DNA from: Apoderus coryli
Lineage: Eukaryota > Arthropoda > Insecta > Coleoptera > Attelabidae
DNA length: 64,000 bases
NCBI GenBank assembly: GCA_911728435.2
Contig: OU452214.1
Location: forward strand, 9,674,105 to 9,738,104
Direction: 5' to 3'
Each line of letters begins with the position of its first letter. Position 1 is the first letter of the stretch. The position numbers were made by a program, and so were the translations under genes. Positions 11,836-23,500 of this stretch are shown piece after piece. A model generated the notes under the pieces. It searched no databases. It was not told the DNA's origin and saw only the letters and a list, made by a program, of their open reading frames with translations.

Positions 11836-12189
11836 CTACACATAAACAGCCACCGCACTGATCGAAATGAGGGCGTTACCTACGTGATCAAACTTTCTCA
11901 GCCCACACACCAGTCGGCAACAAGAGTTCTGAATCTTCTGAACTCTTACAGAATTCAAAACATCCAAACACGGGTAGTAACATGTGATGCCATAGGAAAT
12001 CCTCGAGGTTACCAATGACTGACAGAGGGTTCTTCTCATTTTTGTTGTCAGGAATTTCCTACCAGCATATAGCAACCTCAGTTGAATATAACATTGCTGA
12101 GCTACGTAAAACACATGTTTTTCAAAACGTAGGCTTTCGTCAATAGTTTTCGACTTAGTCGGATTCAGTCGTAAGTTGACAAATGACAA
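11836..12189 (-). pseudogene. non-LTR reverse transcriptase C-terminal fragment
   Basis: The 117-residue frame has FEKHVFYVAQQCYIQLRLLY, then MRRTLCQSLVTSRISYGIT, then VQKIQNSCCRLVCGLRK. This is the connection region of a Jockey-like ORF2, related to but distinct from the remnant at 10112-11500. It ends against an inverted-repeat element at 12186. Confidence 0.75.
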
Positions 12190-12785
12190 AAAGTCATTCT
12201 TTATAAAAACGTCTGCTTGTGTCGAAACTACAATTTCGGATGATTTTGTTTTTTTTTTTAAATTCTATAAAATTTATAAAAACCTGACACACTCTACACC
12301 GAATTTGGTTGAAATCAGGACTACATAATATAATTTCAAAGACCTTTAATAAGAGAAATGATTTACAAGAAAAAACATTTACATAAATCTTTCACTAATT
12401 GTAATTAATTTTTAAGTTTTCTAAATTTTAAAAATTTTATCATTTGACCTCAATTATTTTTTATACTATTGAATAGTTTTCACAAAATGTATTCATGTTT
12501 CGAAAATCTATGTATACGGCTTAGACACTGGGTAAGATTTTTGTAAAAGCTTATTAAAGCCACTGATGATGGAACAGTGAGTTCCGAAACATGTTTGGCT
12601 AATCAATATAAAACATTTTGTGGAGTAGACGTCTTTGTTTTGTAAAATAAAATTAAAAATAAAACAAAAAAAAGAAAATCCATAAAAATTGTATTGTTGA
12701 TATACCCTGTATAGTAATCGTAAGTTTGGTACTGGAAATTGTAGTTTCGACACAAGCAGACGTTTTTATAAAGAATTACTTTTTG
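12186..12785. mobile_element. 600-bp element with about 50-bp terminal inverted repeats
   Basis: The left end, CAAAAAGTCATTCTTTATAA then AAACGTCTGCTTGTGTCGAA, is repeated in reverse at 12736-12785 with one mismatch in the outer bases. It has no coding capacity. A hammerhead-like motif lies inside (12558-12600). This resembles a MITE, but the enclosed motif is a mark of Penelope-like or retrozyme DNA. Confidence 0.7.
12558..12600 (+). ncRNA. hammerhead-ribozyme-like motif 1
   Basis: Order of parts: stem I strand AGCCA, core CTGATGA, one extra T, stem II GGAAC/GTTCC with loop AGTGA, core GAAA, a very short stem III ACA/TGT, one base, then TGGCT, which pairs perfectly with AGCCA. This is the layout of a minimal type I hammerhead. 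The extra base before stem II is not canonical and could reduce or abolish cleavage. Confidence 0.5.
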
Positions 12786-13017
12786 CTCTAAGTCTACAAA
12801 TAAAAAAGTTTTTCCTCTTCCAAACTCTATCCGTGGACACATTCAATTAAAAATTCATCTAATATTATGAATATGTACATTTTCCACGAAAACGTCAAGA
12901 GTTATACATATGAAAGTATTATAGTATTTGGACACCCTGTATATAGCGTAAACAACCCAGTAGGTATATTGATTCTACAAACGGCTACTTATACCTATTA
13001 TAAGGATAAGTACTTAC

Positions 13018-13310
13018 CTCATATTATAATCAGCATCCTCTAAATCTTTACCAATACTCATATTATGTAATACATCAACATCTTCTTCATGTTTAATATT
13101 TAATTCTTCAGCTTTAATTTGTAGCGAGCAATCGTAATCAACATTTTCCTCATCAATTTTAATTTTTTGTTCCTCGGCATCATAAGAATTAATTTCATCA
13201 CTGGGTATTTCTGTTTTTATAAGAGCCCTTTCATTGTAATTCAAACAACCAATATCTGGTTCTCGTTTAATATCCACTAGTTCCATTTTGTATTTCAAGT
13301 AGGTACTCAC
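13018..13310 (-). CDS. acidic first coding exon of a zinc-finger gene
   Basis: The exon ends in a strong donor (AG|GTAAGTA at 13017). A likely start is ATG at 13286, giving about 90 residues. The sequence is acidic with repeated psi-K-x-E sumoylation-type motifs (IKRE, IKTE, IKAE, IKHE). Its leftover phase (AG) joins in frame to the finger exon acceptor at 7553. It has a close paralogue at 39030-39420. Relative to that copy, about 26 bases are inserted just 5' of the start (near 13290-13325), which introduces an upstream stop, so translation would begin at the ATG given here. It probably forms the N-terminal regulatory region of a transcription factor. Confidence 0.65.
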
Positions 13311-13489
13311 AGTGTTATTCTGATGCTGATTTTAAAGTTACTTCTAGAGGAACTTGGTTTGTACAATTTTCACTTTTAACTTGAATTATTTTCTCCTACA
13401 AAGTTTTCTTTAGTTATTAAATTTTGCGTTAGTTATATTTCTTGGCTATAAGAACAAAGAACAGTTAGTCTTTGAATATATTGTAACTT

Positions 13490-13640
13490 ATATTCAAAGG
13501 CAAAGGCGTTAGGCCGCATTAGTTGTGTTTATGTTGTATTGTTAATTGTTAGACTTTATAGGTTATAAAGACAATGCCATAGAGAAACCAGTAAAAAAGA
13601 GGAGTTATTATTAGGTTCGTTCCAACCCCCTAAAAACCTT
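13490..13640 (-). promoter_or_regulatory. conserved 5' flank of the acidic exon (candidate promoter)
   Basis: It is shared with 38810-38935 and 2615-2770. The block centres on a 20-base match ending GCCATAGAGAAACC and includes GGTTCGTTCCAACCCCCTAA. In the two loci with exons it lies 200-350 bases upstream of the acidic exon in the same relation. A promoter role is inferred from position only. Confidence 0.4.
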
Positions 13641-13828
13641 GTAATGTACCTTAGATTAGAAAAGAGAGGGGATACCGCACGTTCGTATATCTTAATGCAT
13701 GGCAAGTGTTACGCTTTTAATGCGGCGGCCATTTTTTATGTGCCGAATAAACAGAAAATTACGTGTGCATTTTTGATGATTTTATTTGTGAAAATTGGGA
13801 ATAGAAATTTATTTTGTATATTAATAAA

Positions 13829-13899
13829 ATGGTACGTTGTGTGGCGTTTGGATGCCCAAGTCGCAGTGAAGAAAAGGAGTCCGGAATTTCGTTTCATAG
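13829..13899 (+). CDS. THAP domain first exon
   Basis: ATG at 13829 encodes MVRCVAFGCPSRSEEKESG then ISFHR, and a donor (AG|GTAAAAC) follows at 13900. The C-x4-C pair at residues 4-9 and the closing F-H-R are the signature of the first half of a THAP zinc finger. It is divergent from the acidic exon about 0.5 kb away on the other strand. I found no matching second THAP exon downstream before 15.3 kb, so the gene may be broken or the next exon far away. Confidence 0.6.
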
Positions 13900-15310
13900 G
13901 TAAAACTTAGAATGATGTATCAAGTCGCTTCTAGTTTTTATTAGTTTTTAATAATTAAAAGTAATCTTTAGGCTATTATCTTTTAGTATGTAGTATAACA
14001 GGTTTCAGTTTACCTAATGAAAACTGTTTGATACAACAATTCATTTAAATTCAACATGATAAAGCATTATTTTTTGATAGAACCTTCTATAGATGTTTAC
14101 TTTATCAGGGGCGTAGACATTTTATTTTTTCAAAAAATTAGTTTTTTACACATTTTGTTACATTTTTGCGTTAAAAGTGAATAAAATAATGTCACTTTAG
14201 CTTTTTAATTATTTCAATATTTAGAACATCATGCAATAGATAGCCCAGCAAATCACATATACTTTTTAATAAAATCTATTTGTGTCAAATATCTTAATGT
14301 TCGTGTATATTTCATAACAAAACTACAGTCTCAAAAATTAGATCCCATTCTCGAAATCAATAAACAAAACTCATTCTATTTAAAGCATAATAAAAACGAT
14401 ATGTATTTGTGTACGGCAGTACCTATATTGTTAATTTTATGTTTGTATTGTTCAAAAAATACAATGTATTAACATATTATGTTGTTTCATTTATCAATTA
14501 AATTATCTATATTCACATGTCCATATCTCTTTTTATTAAAACTATTAATCATAAAAATTAAATAAAATTTAAAAAATATATCATATGTATATTACGCCTC
14601 TGAATCTAAGGGATATGTGCTAGGTGGTAACACAATGACCGGCACAATTACGTGTCCTCTCTCTTTTCTTGTCTAAGTAATGTACGGTCACGCTCATGCT
14701 TCAATTGATCTTGACCTACCACAAGCTATCTACGTCACCGGCGACCGGCTTGCTTTATAACGGCATTATTTACAATTATAAACATCTATGGGCATTATAG
14801 AAGTTATATTAGATTAATAAGTACTATTGCATCTTATTTTTGATTTATTATATTAATTTTCTAATTTTAATACGGATTTTCTCAGTATTTCGAAACCTTT
14901 GTTTTTCATTTTTCCAAAGATAATTTTAAATAATATTTATAGATTGCAAGCCAGAACTTTAGATGAGCGTTCATTTAATTGATCTCAAAAACTTTATAGA
15001 AAAAAGTACCTTATAATATTAGATACTTACTGGTTTTATTACAACTTCTAAAGTACTATGATAATATTGTCCTGATATAAAAAGACCGTTATACACAATA
15101 TAGATAATAGGTCAAAACGTTTTAAAAAAATGTTCACCCAACTTTAAACAAAACACCAAACATAATAATAATATTCACAAAAACACCAAAATGTCTAAAC
15201 TGTTTGAGGAAGTATAAAATTCTTTCAATAACAGCTCACAACATTATTGACAATATTGTAACGAAAACGCCACTCTCAAAAACAATAAAATAATTTGGAC
15301 AAATATATAC
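13900..15310. other. no gene recognised
   Basis: This is AT-rich sequence. No coding exon, hairpin or array was seen. A few fragments resemble dispersed repeats only. Confidence 0.4.
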
Positions 15311-15317
15311 TAATCTT

Positions 15318-15569
15318 GTGGCCACAGAACTTCGGTCGCCAGCTGACGTCACGGTCCCCGCGCAAAAGCTACTCAATGAGGTAACATATATAGTTAATGC
15401 GCCTTGCATGCGCAAAACGTTAAATGCGTTCCAACCGAGCGATTATCGTTCATTAGAGAGTTCTTTTGATTTGTTCACGGAAAAATACGGTTCCGTTATT
15501 AATACGGTAAAGTCGGACTATTGGAAGAGTTCTTTAGTAAACAACGTCGTTCCCCTAACCCCTACGTAA
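15318..15569 (+). CDS. short unrecognised open frame
   Basis: The frame (residues include RSPADVTVPAQKLLNEVTYI) ends at a stop at 15567-15569. It starts only at a non-ATG codon and is more GC-rich than its surroundings. No acceptor site precedes it. The composition looks coding, so it may be an exon or transposon-protein fragment. I do not recognise the family. Confidence 0.3.
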   Translation: MATELRSPADVTVPAQKLLNEVTYIVNAPCMRKTLNAFQPSDYRSLESSFDLFTEKYGSVINTVKSDYWKSSLVNNVVPLTPT

Positions 15570-16925
15570 AGGAAATTTTCGCCTCACTTTTTTTTTTTTT
15601 TATTTTTGAATCTATTAGGCAATTCAGCCATATTCTAATTGATTTTTCAATTTTCGTTCAGTCTTCTTTTATCTAAATAATTTTTCAATTTGCTTTGCAA
15701 TGAGCAACTACATAAGCTGGTCCGGGGTTCGAACCAACATACCGGGACAGTCTGGTCAAGTCTAGCGGTAACGCTCGCTACATAACGGAATACGGTAACC
15801 GAAATAGCGTTAGCGTGAACAATTTTGACAGATAACGTTCCGGTAATAGCGGAATAGGCGTCAAAAGAACTCTCTATTCTACGATTTCGTTAACGATCCA
15901 ACCAAACCTGTAAGTGTTGAAGAGCCGCTTTCGGCATCGTCATTTCGATCACAGGTGAAAAGCAAACACCGTTTTGACTGAGTTATATTTTTGATTGTTA
16001 TGTTGACGTGTTCAATCTATAATCACAGTCCAGCTCAGTCAAATATCACCCGCATTATGAAGATACCTAGCTGCTTTCTTTCGATAGTTTTCTTGATCCG
16101 GATTTATTAATCAGGATTTGTTGGATTTCTGAATCGTGATTATTTTCAATGCTACAGATAAGAAACGAAAGAACGCTCGATAAGTTGAACCTAAAAGGTT
16201 CAGTCTAAACAGGCATAACCTCTCTAGAGGTATAATAATATAACGTGTTTATTTATAAATATGAAATATGACATTTTAGAGGTTAGAATTTTATGTTTGA
16301 ATAATTTTTTAAATGTTCCGGAGAGGCAAGGGGATTACGGATCCGGATCGCGATGGACGCTAAAGTGGGGATGAATCAGAAAATGCGTTTTAGCGAAAGA
16401 AGATGATCAGTGAATCCAAACGCGTCTGCGATATATATTATTGCTGTCCTCAGCAGATAAGCAACTATCTCTTTCTTGTTTAACTTAAACTACCTACTAT
16501 ATGGCCTATCTCCCGGTAATTAAACACAAAAAGACAAAATCTAAACGATCAACTTCTATTTTTGAATTATTTATGTCCTATTGGAAATAGTACTTCTTTA
16601 AAAAAAAAATATAATTACTTGCCTTAAATATCGGTTTTTGCACTTTAAATTACGGATACGAATGTTTACGCATTGCAATCGTACAAACATTGGGAGTTTG
16701 GTCAATTGCGTATTGTTTCAGAATAGGAGGTAGGCCTGCTTCGAGTCGTGTTTGTTGGCGGAAATTTTGACATTCCGGTTGTTAAGGAAATTTCAGTAAA
16801 TGTGGTCCTCTAATGTCTATTATAGAATATAAAGAGTGTAGTGGCAACAGTGTGTGTTTAGTAACAGTTAAAAAGTCGAATAGACGTAGATGACATTGAC
16901 ATTAAAAGAAGAAGAAGCATCCGAT
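15570..16925. other. no gene recognised
   Basis: A perfect tRNA-type B box (GGTTCGAACC, 15725-15735) lies in an otherwise non-tRNA context, possibly a SINE remnant. The rest shows no coding exon or array. Confidence 0.4.
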
Positions 16926-16927
16926 TG

Positions 16928-17395
16928 CGCAACTGAATATAGGGAGATAGAGAAACCGCCATTTTGATGTTGTTTTGTTGCCAAGTTATTTCTTTGCCTT
17001 CTAATTTTTAATTTTATACTATAACATGTTTAAAGAAAACATAAAATTAACATATAGTGGTATAAAAACATTAGAATAATCTAACTGAGGGGCTCTATTT
17101 CAGTAAATAAAGCTACCTTTATTTAACCAAACCAAAAATATTTGAGAGAAACGTAGAATAAAGTTGTTATTGTTTTAATCTTTGGTTTTTTTAAATAAAA
17201 GAAGCTATATTTACTGAAGTTAGATTATTCTAATGTTTTTAAACCATCATATATTAATTTTATGTGTTCTTGAAACATGTTATAGTATAAAATTAAAAAT
17301 TAGAAGGTAATGAAATAACTTGGCAACAAAACAACATCAAAATGGCGGTTTCTCTATCTCCCTATATTCAGTTGCGCATACGTTTTTGATCCATG
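16928..17395. mobile_element. foldback MITE with about 200-bp inverted arms
   Basis: The left arm begins TGCGCAACTGAATATAGGGA and the right arm ends with its reverse complement. The arms (about 16928-17135 and 17185-17395) match through ACCGCCATTTTGATGTTG and the AACATGTTTAAAG/CTTGAAACATGTT region. The central 50 bases are unpaired. It is non-coding. Confidence 0.75.
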
Positions 17396-17732
17396 GTACA
17401 ATAATTCTCACCTCGATTGTGCGCAAATAGGTGGGGGAGTGTGACGTCTTCAGTGCCCATCAGACATTTAAAAGTTCAATAGCACGTATTATTTCCTTGT
17501 ATTGTGCCCATATTTTTGATATTTGTGGTTTCTTTTTTATCATTTATAGTAATGTTTCGTATTTATTCTGACTCAACTACTTTATTGAAAATAGTGTTAA
17601 AGGTGGGTATAAAAAAAAACAAGTGTTTTTATAAAAAATATATTATATTTACTGTTTTTATATTAACAAATTTCGAAAGCACAGAAAAACGAAAAATCGT
17701 GAGACCTACTTACTAATAAAAATGGTAAATAC

Positions 17733-18208
17733 TCAACTCTCTTGTTCGTGTAACAAAAAATCTGTCAAAATATGCACTTTTGAGAAAGATTTTTCTGTTT
17801 TACTTTTATAAAAGTACGTTTGTATAAAGTTCCAAAACATCTGTGCCTTGTTCGGAAAATTCAAATTAAAAACATAAAATATCTTGTAACAAATATCCAC
17901 AGCCCTTAGAAAATGAGAAAATGTAAATCGAGTTCCATCGAAATAGACGAATATCTCTTTGATAGAAAGGACATCTTCGCCCACAGCCAATATAAATGGA
18001 TGTATGGGTTGTCTTTCACTTTTAAGGGACTCCAAGTGGTCTTCTAATTCCTGCGCACATTTTCCTACATATAGAAAGGAATCTTGCGAATCTTTTATGG
18101 TGAATTTCGTTGTGACTTTTTTGCCGAGGGTGTCATCTTTCTTGACAATTTTATTTGTTGGTACAAAATAGCCATGGAGTGCCCACATTATTGCCGCATC
18201 ATAACCAT
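17733..18208 (-). CDS. last exon of the SAM-family gene
   Basis: The acceptor TATTTTAG ends at 18209. The first two bases complete an aspartate codon left by exon 22575-22410, reading D-G-Y-D-A-A-I-M-W. It runs to a TGA at 17733. It holds the conserved C-terminal block. Confidence 0.75.
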
Positions 18209-20479
18209 CTAAAATATTAAAAAAAAAAATAACAAATATAAAACGTGAAAGATCTTATTCACTCTAATCTTCCACGAAAACAGAGTAAAATTGAGCACAA
18301 ATATCTGAGAATCAAAACAAGTGTTGTTTCCATTTTTAGTTGGTTTGTTCGGTTGGTAGTCACTGGTCTTTGTTCGTTCTTCAGAATTTCCGGCTTTCGA
18401 GCGGCAGGTGCTCCCGAAACACGGATCAACACCAGCTAATTAAAGTGCCCACCCATTAAGTTCATAAATAACTACAGTATGAACCTAACTATAGCCCGAA
18501 ATACCAAATAAATATAAGTACTACTTTCCTAAATTAATGAAAGCTCGAGAAGAAAATCATTGAATCTCTAGAAAACATTGGAAGACGCCCTCAAACCTCA
18601 AACATTCCTTGAGTCATCCTTCAATTAAATTTTATGTAACTATAGGTGATACTAAATTATCAAAATATACTCAGTCGTGTCGAAGTAATACTCAATTGTT
18701 TTACTGTTAAAATAAACCACGAACTCATTATTCGCGCAACACCGTCATTAATCCGAAATATATTTACACCCAACACATGTGCAGATGCTTAATTAAACAC
18801 AAACTTGAGTTCAACAAGTTTTATATTTGCTAAAATATTTTAGTTGTTGAAAAAATTGCATATTATTGATATTTCATTCAATTCATTCAAAATCTGACAA
18901 CAACCAAGACAAATTACGAGAATTGCGCATGCTACTCTTTATTTAAAAAATTTTATTCACTCATTAGTCGCGTAATACCGAAATCAATCCGAAATCTATT
19001 TACACACCCAACAAAAGTGCAAATACCTAAATAACCACAAACTTAAATGCTATAAAGCATTGTAAGGATAATTTCTCAGTTCTCTATTACTTCAACTAAT
19101 AAAAATGCTGATATTGACGTTGAAGGATAACAAAACTCAATGTTACCAACATGCAAAAAATATACTCAGTCGTGTCGAAGTAATACTCAATTGTTTTACT
19201 GTCAAAATAAACCACGAACTCATTATTCGCGCAATACCGTAATTAATCCGAAATATATTTACGCCCAACACATGTGCAGATGCTTAATTAAACACAAACT
19301 TAATTTCAACAAGTTTTATATTTGCCAAAATAATTTAGTTGCTGAAAAAATTGCATATTATTTGTATTTCATTCAATTCATTCAAAATCTGACAACAACC
19401 AAGACAAATTACGAGAATTGCGCATGCCACTCTTTATTAGAAAAATTTTATTCACTCATTATTCGCGTAATACCGAAATCCGCAATCCGAAATCTATTTA
19501 CACACCCAACAAAAGTGCAAATACCTAATTAACCACAAACTTAAATGCTATAAAGCATTGTAAGGATAATTTCTCAGTTCACTACTACTTGAACTAATAA
19601 AAATGCTGATATTGATGTTGAAGGATAACAAAAGTCAATGTTACCAACATGCAAAAAAATATACTCAGTCGTGTCGAGGTAATACTCAATTGTTTTACTG
19701 AGAAAATAAACCACGAACTCATTATTCGCGCAATACCGTAATTGATCCGAAATATATCTACACCCAACACATGTGCAGATGCTTAATTAAACACAAACTT
19801 AATTTCAACAAGTTTTCTATTTGCAAAAATAATTTAGTAGTTGAAAAAATTGCATATTATTTATATTTCATTCAATTCATTCAAAATCTGACAACAACCA
19901 AGACAAATTACGAGAATTGCGCATGCCAGTCTTTATTTAAAAAAATTTATTCACTCATTATTCGCGTAATACCGAAATCAATCAAGCAATCCGAAATTTA
20001 TTTACACACCCGACAAAAGTGCAAATACCTAATTAACCACAAACTTAAATGCTATAAAGCATTGTAAGGATAATTTCTCAATTCACTACTACTTCAACTA
20101 ATAAAAATGCTGATATTAACGTTGAAGGATAACAAAAGTCAACGTTACCAACATGCAAAAAAATATACTCAGTCGTGTCGAAGTAATTCTTAATTGTTTT
20201 ACTGTGAAAATAAACCACGAACTCATTATTCGCGCAATACCGTAATTAATCCGAAATATATTTACACCCAACACATGTGCAGATGTTTAATTAAGCACAA
20301 ACTTAATTTCAACAAGTTTTATATTTGCAAAAATAATTTAGTTGTTGAAAAAATTGCATATTATTTATATTTCATTCAATTCATTCAAAATCTGACAACA
20401 ACCAAGAAAAATTACGAGAATTGCGCATGTCACACTTTATTTGAAAAATTTTATCTACTCATTATTCGCGTAATACCGA

Positions 20480-20511
<32 letters not shown>

Positions 20512-23500
20512 CGAAATCTATTTACACACCCGACAAAAGTGCAAATACCTAATTAACTACAAACTTAAATGCTATAAAGGATTGTAAGGATAATTTCTCA
20601 GTTCTCTACTACTTCAACTAATAAAAATGCTGATATTGACGTTGAAGGATAACAAAAGTCAATGTTACCAACATGCAAAAAAATATACTCAGTCGTGTCC
20701 AAGTAATACTCAATTGTTTTACTGTGAAAATAAACCACGAACTCATCATTCGCGCAATACCGTAATTAATCCGAAATATATTTACACCCAACACATGTGC
20801 AGATGCTTAATTAAACACAAACTTAATTTCAACAAGTTTTATATTTGCAAAAATAATTTAGTTGTTGAAAAAATTGCATATTATTTATATTTCATTCAAC
20901 TCATTCAAAATCGGACAACAACCAAGACAAATTACGAGAATTGCGCATGCCACTCTTTATTTAAAAAATTATATTCACTCATTATTCGCGTAATACCGAA
21001 ATCAATCAAGCAATACGAAATCTATTTATACACCCAACAAAAGTGCAAACACCTAATTAACCACAAACTTAAATGCTATAAAGAATTGTAAGGATAATTT
21101 CTCAGTTAACTACTACTTCAACTAATAAAAATGCTGATATTGATGTTGAAGGATAACAAAAGTCAATGTTACCAACATGCAAAAAATATACTCAGTCGTG
21201 TCGAAGTAATTCTCAATTGTTTTACTGTGAAAATAAACCACGAACTCATTATTCGCGCAATACCGTAATTAATCTGAAATATATTTACACCCAACACATG
21301 TGCAGATGCTTAATTAAACACTAACTTTATTTCAATCAGTTTTACATTTGCTAAAATAATTTAGTTTGTTGAAAAAATTGCATATTATTTGTATTTCATT
21401 CAATTCATTCAAAATCTGACAACAACCAAGACAAATTACGAGAATTGCGCATGCCACTCTTTATTTAAAAAATTTTATTCACTCATTATTCGCGCAATAC
21501 CGAAATCAATCCGAAATCTATTTACACACCCAACAAAAGTGCAAATACCTAATTAACCACACACTTAAATGCTATAAAGCATTGTAAGGATAATTTCTCA
21601 GTTCACTACTACTTCAACTAATAAAAATGCTGATATTGATGTTGAAGGATAACAAAAGTCAATGTTACCAACATGCAAAAAAATATACTCAGTCGTGTCG
21701 AAGTAATACTCAATTGTTTTACTGTGAAAATAAACCACGAACTCATTATTCGCGCAATACCGTAATTAATCCGAAATATATTTACACCCAACACATGTGC
21801 AGATGCTTAATTAAACACAAACTTGATTTTAACAAGTTTTATATTTGTTAAAATAATTTAGTTGTTGAAAAAATTGCATATTATTTATATTTTATTCAAT
21901 TCATTCAAAATCTGGCAACAACAAAGAAAAATTACGAGAATTGCGCATGACACACTTTATTTGAAAAATTTTAATCACTCATTATTCGCGCAATACCGTA
22001 ATTAATCCGAAATATATTTACACCCAACACATGTGCAGATGCTTAATTAAACACAAACTTAATTTCAACAAGTTTATATTTGCAAAAATAATTTAGTTGT
22101 TGAAAAAATTGCATATTATTTATATTTCATTCAATTCATTCAAAATCTGACAACAACCAAGACAAATTACGAGAATTGCGCATGACACACTGTATTTGAA
22201 CAATTTTATTCACTCATTATTCGCGTAATACCGAATTCAATCAATCAATAGGAAATCTATTTACACCCAACAAAAGTGCAAATACCTAATTAACCACAAA
22301 CTTAAATGCATTGTAAGGATAATTTCTAGAATATTATTTGAGAGAAAATAAAAACACTCAAGATCTGCAAAATAAATAAATTATTAACAATTGTAAATCA
22401 GTGGCTTACCTTTACTAACGTCCTCATTTTTGATCTTTGCTAAAATACTTCGTATCCCCTTTTCTTTAACGTGATTCACATCGTTAAGAAATGAAGCAAT
22501 TGAGTTACAATATGAAGGCCAATTCTTTAATAGACCATCAGCATTCCTGAAAGCTGCAGTAAAGTCCATGTCGATCTACAGAGTAAAATGTAGATGTAGA
22601 TATGATAATATAAATTTGTACTGGCGATTAGGGTCATACCAAACGAAAACCTCCAGGGTACTTATAGAACGGCCATTTTTCCAAAATATCGGTCATAGAC
22701 GTTAGCATTTTAAGGTCATTAAAACGGTAGTGCTTACACGCTTTCCATGTGCTGTCAAATACTTCTGGCGAAAGATTGTCAAATTTTAACGATCTGTAAA
22801 GATCTTCTGCATCTTCTTCTGGCACTAAAAGTGCGATAAAGCGATAATGCAGGGTGTTTGAAAAAGACGTGCAGGGTTATACAATTTACCTGGATATTTG
22901 TTTTGCCAAGATTTTCCGTTTTGACTTGTAGTATGAACATCATCATCAGTTTTTGACCGCAAATGTCTAGTCACTGCAGTTTTAAAAGAAGATTTACGAT
23001 TACTGCATTTGTTGTATAATTTCCCGCGTTTGCTGGTTCTATAATATTCCTGTAAACAAAATTAGATAACACAGAACATAAAAGGTGGTCCCTTTTCGAA
23101 AGCTGAGACTTTAGACTTTCGTTAAGAATTCCAAATTTCTTAATATTTTTAAAACTGTTATAGATATTGAAATGAAATTGGGTACATTTGGAGAGATAAC
23201 TTAGGTACATGTTTTTACGTAAAAAATATTATTTTACTTCTACCAGTGGCGTGCGTACGGACACATCTTCGCACAATTTTAATGAAAAATATGGTACGCT
23301 ACTGATTTTCTTAGAATAAAAAAATATTTCTGGGATCCTTATTCATTTTAAAACAAAAAAGGGCTCTTTACTTTTTTTCGTTTGACACACCGTTTGCATG
23401 TTAAAAATTAAACAACAACCTACTGATATCTTTTTTTATTTTTTTTTATTTTTTATTTTGAAATTTTTTTCTTATTTTTTTTTTTGAAATTTTTAAATGA

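Noticed and set aside
15715..15750. tRNA gene suggested by GGTTCGAACC
   Set aside because: Only the T-arm box is present. No acceptor stem, D arm or anticodon arm could be folded around it.
19140..21851. Repeated 64-154 residue open frames starting MLILTLKDNK or MCRCLIKHK
   Set aside because: They are translations of the 500-bp tandem unit. They break at unit-length changes and lack codon bias.
18650..22330. Regular repeats considered as a CRISPR array
   Set aside because: The units are about 500 bp with no short direct repeats and unique spacers, and the organism is eukaryotic.
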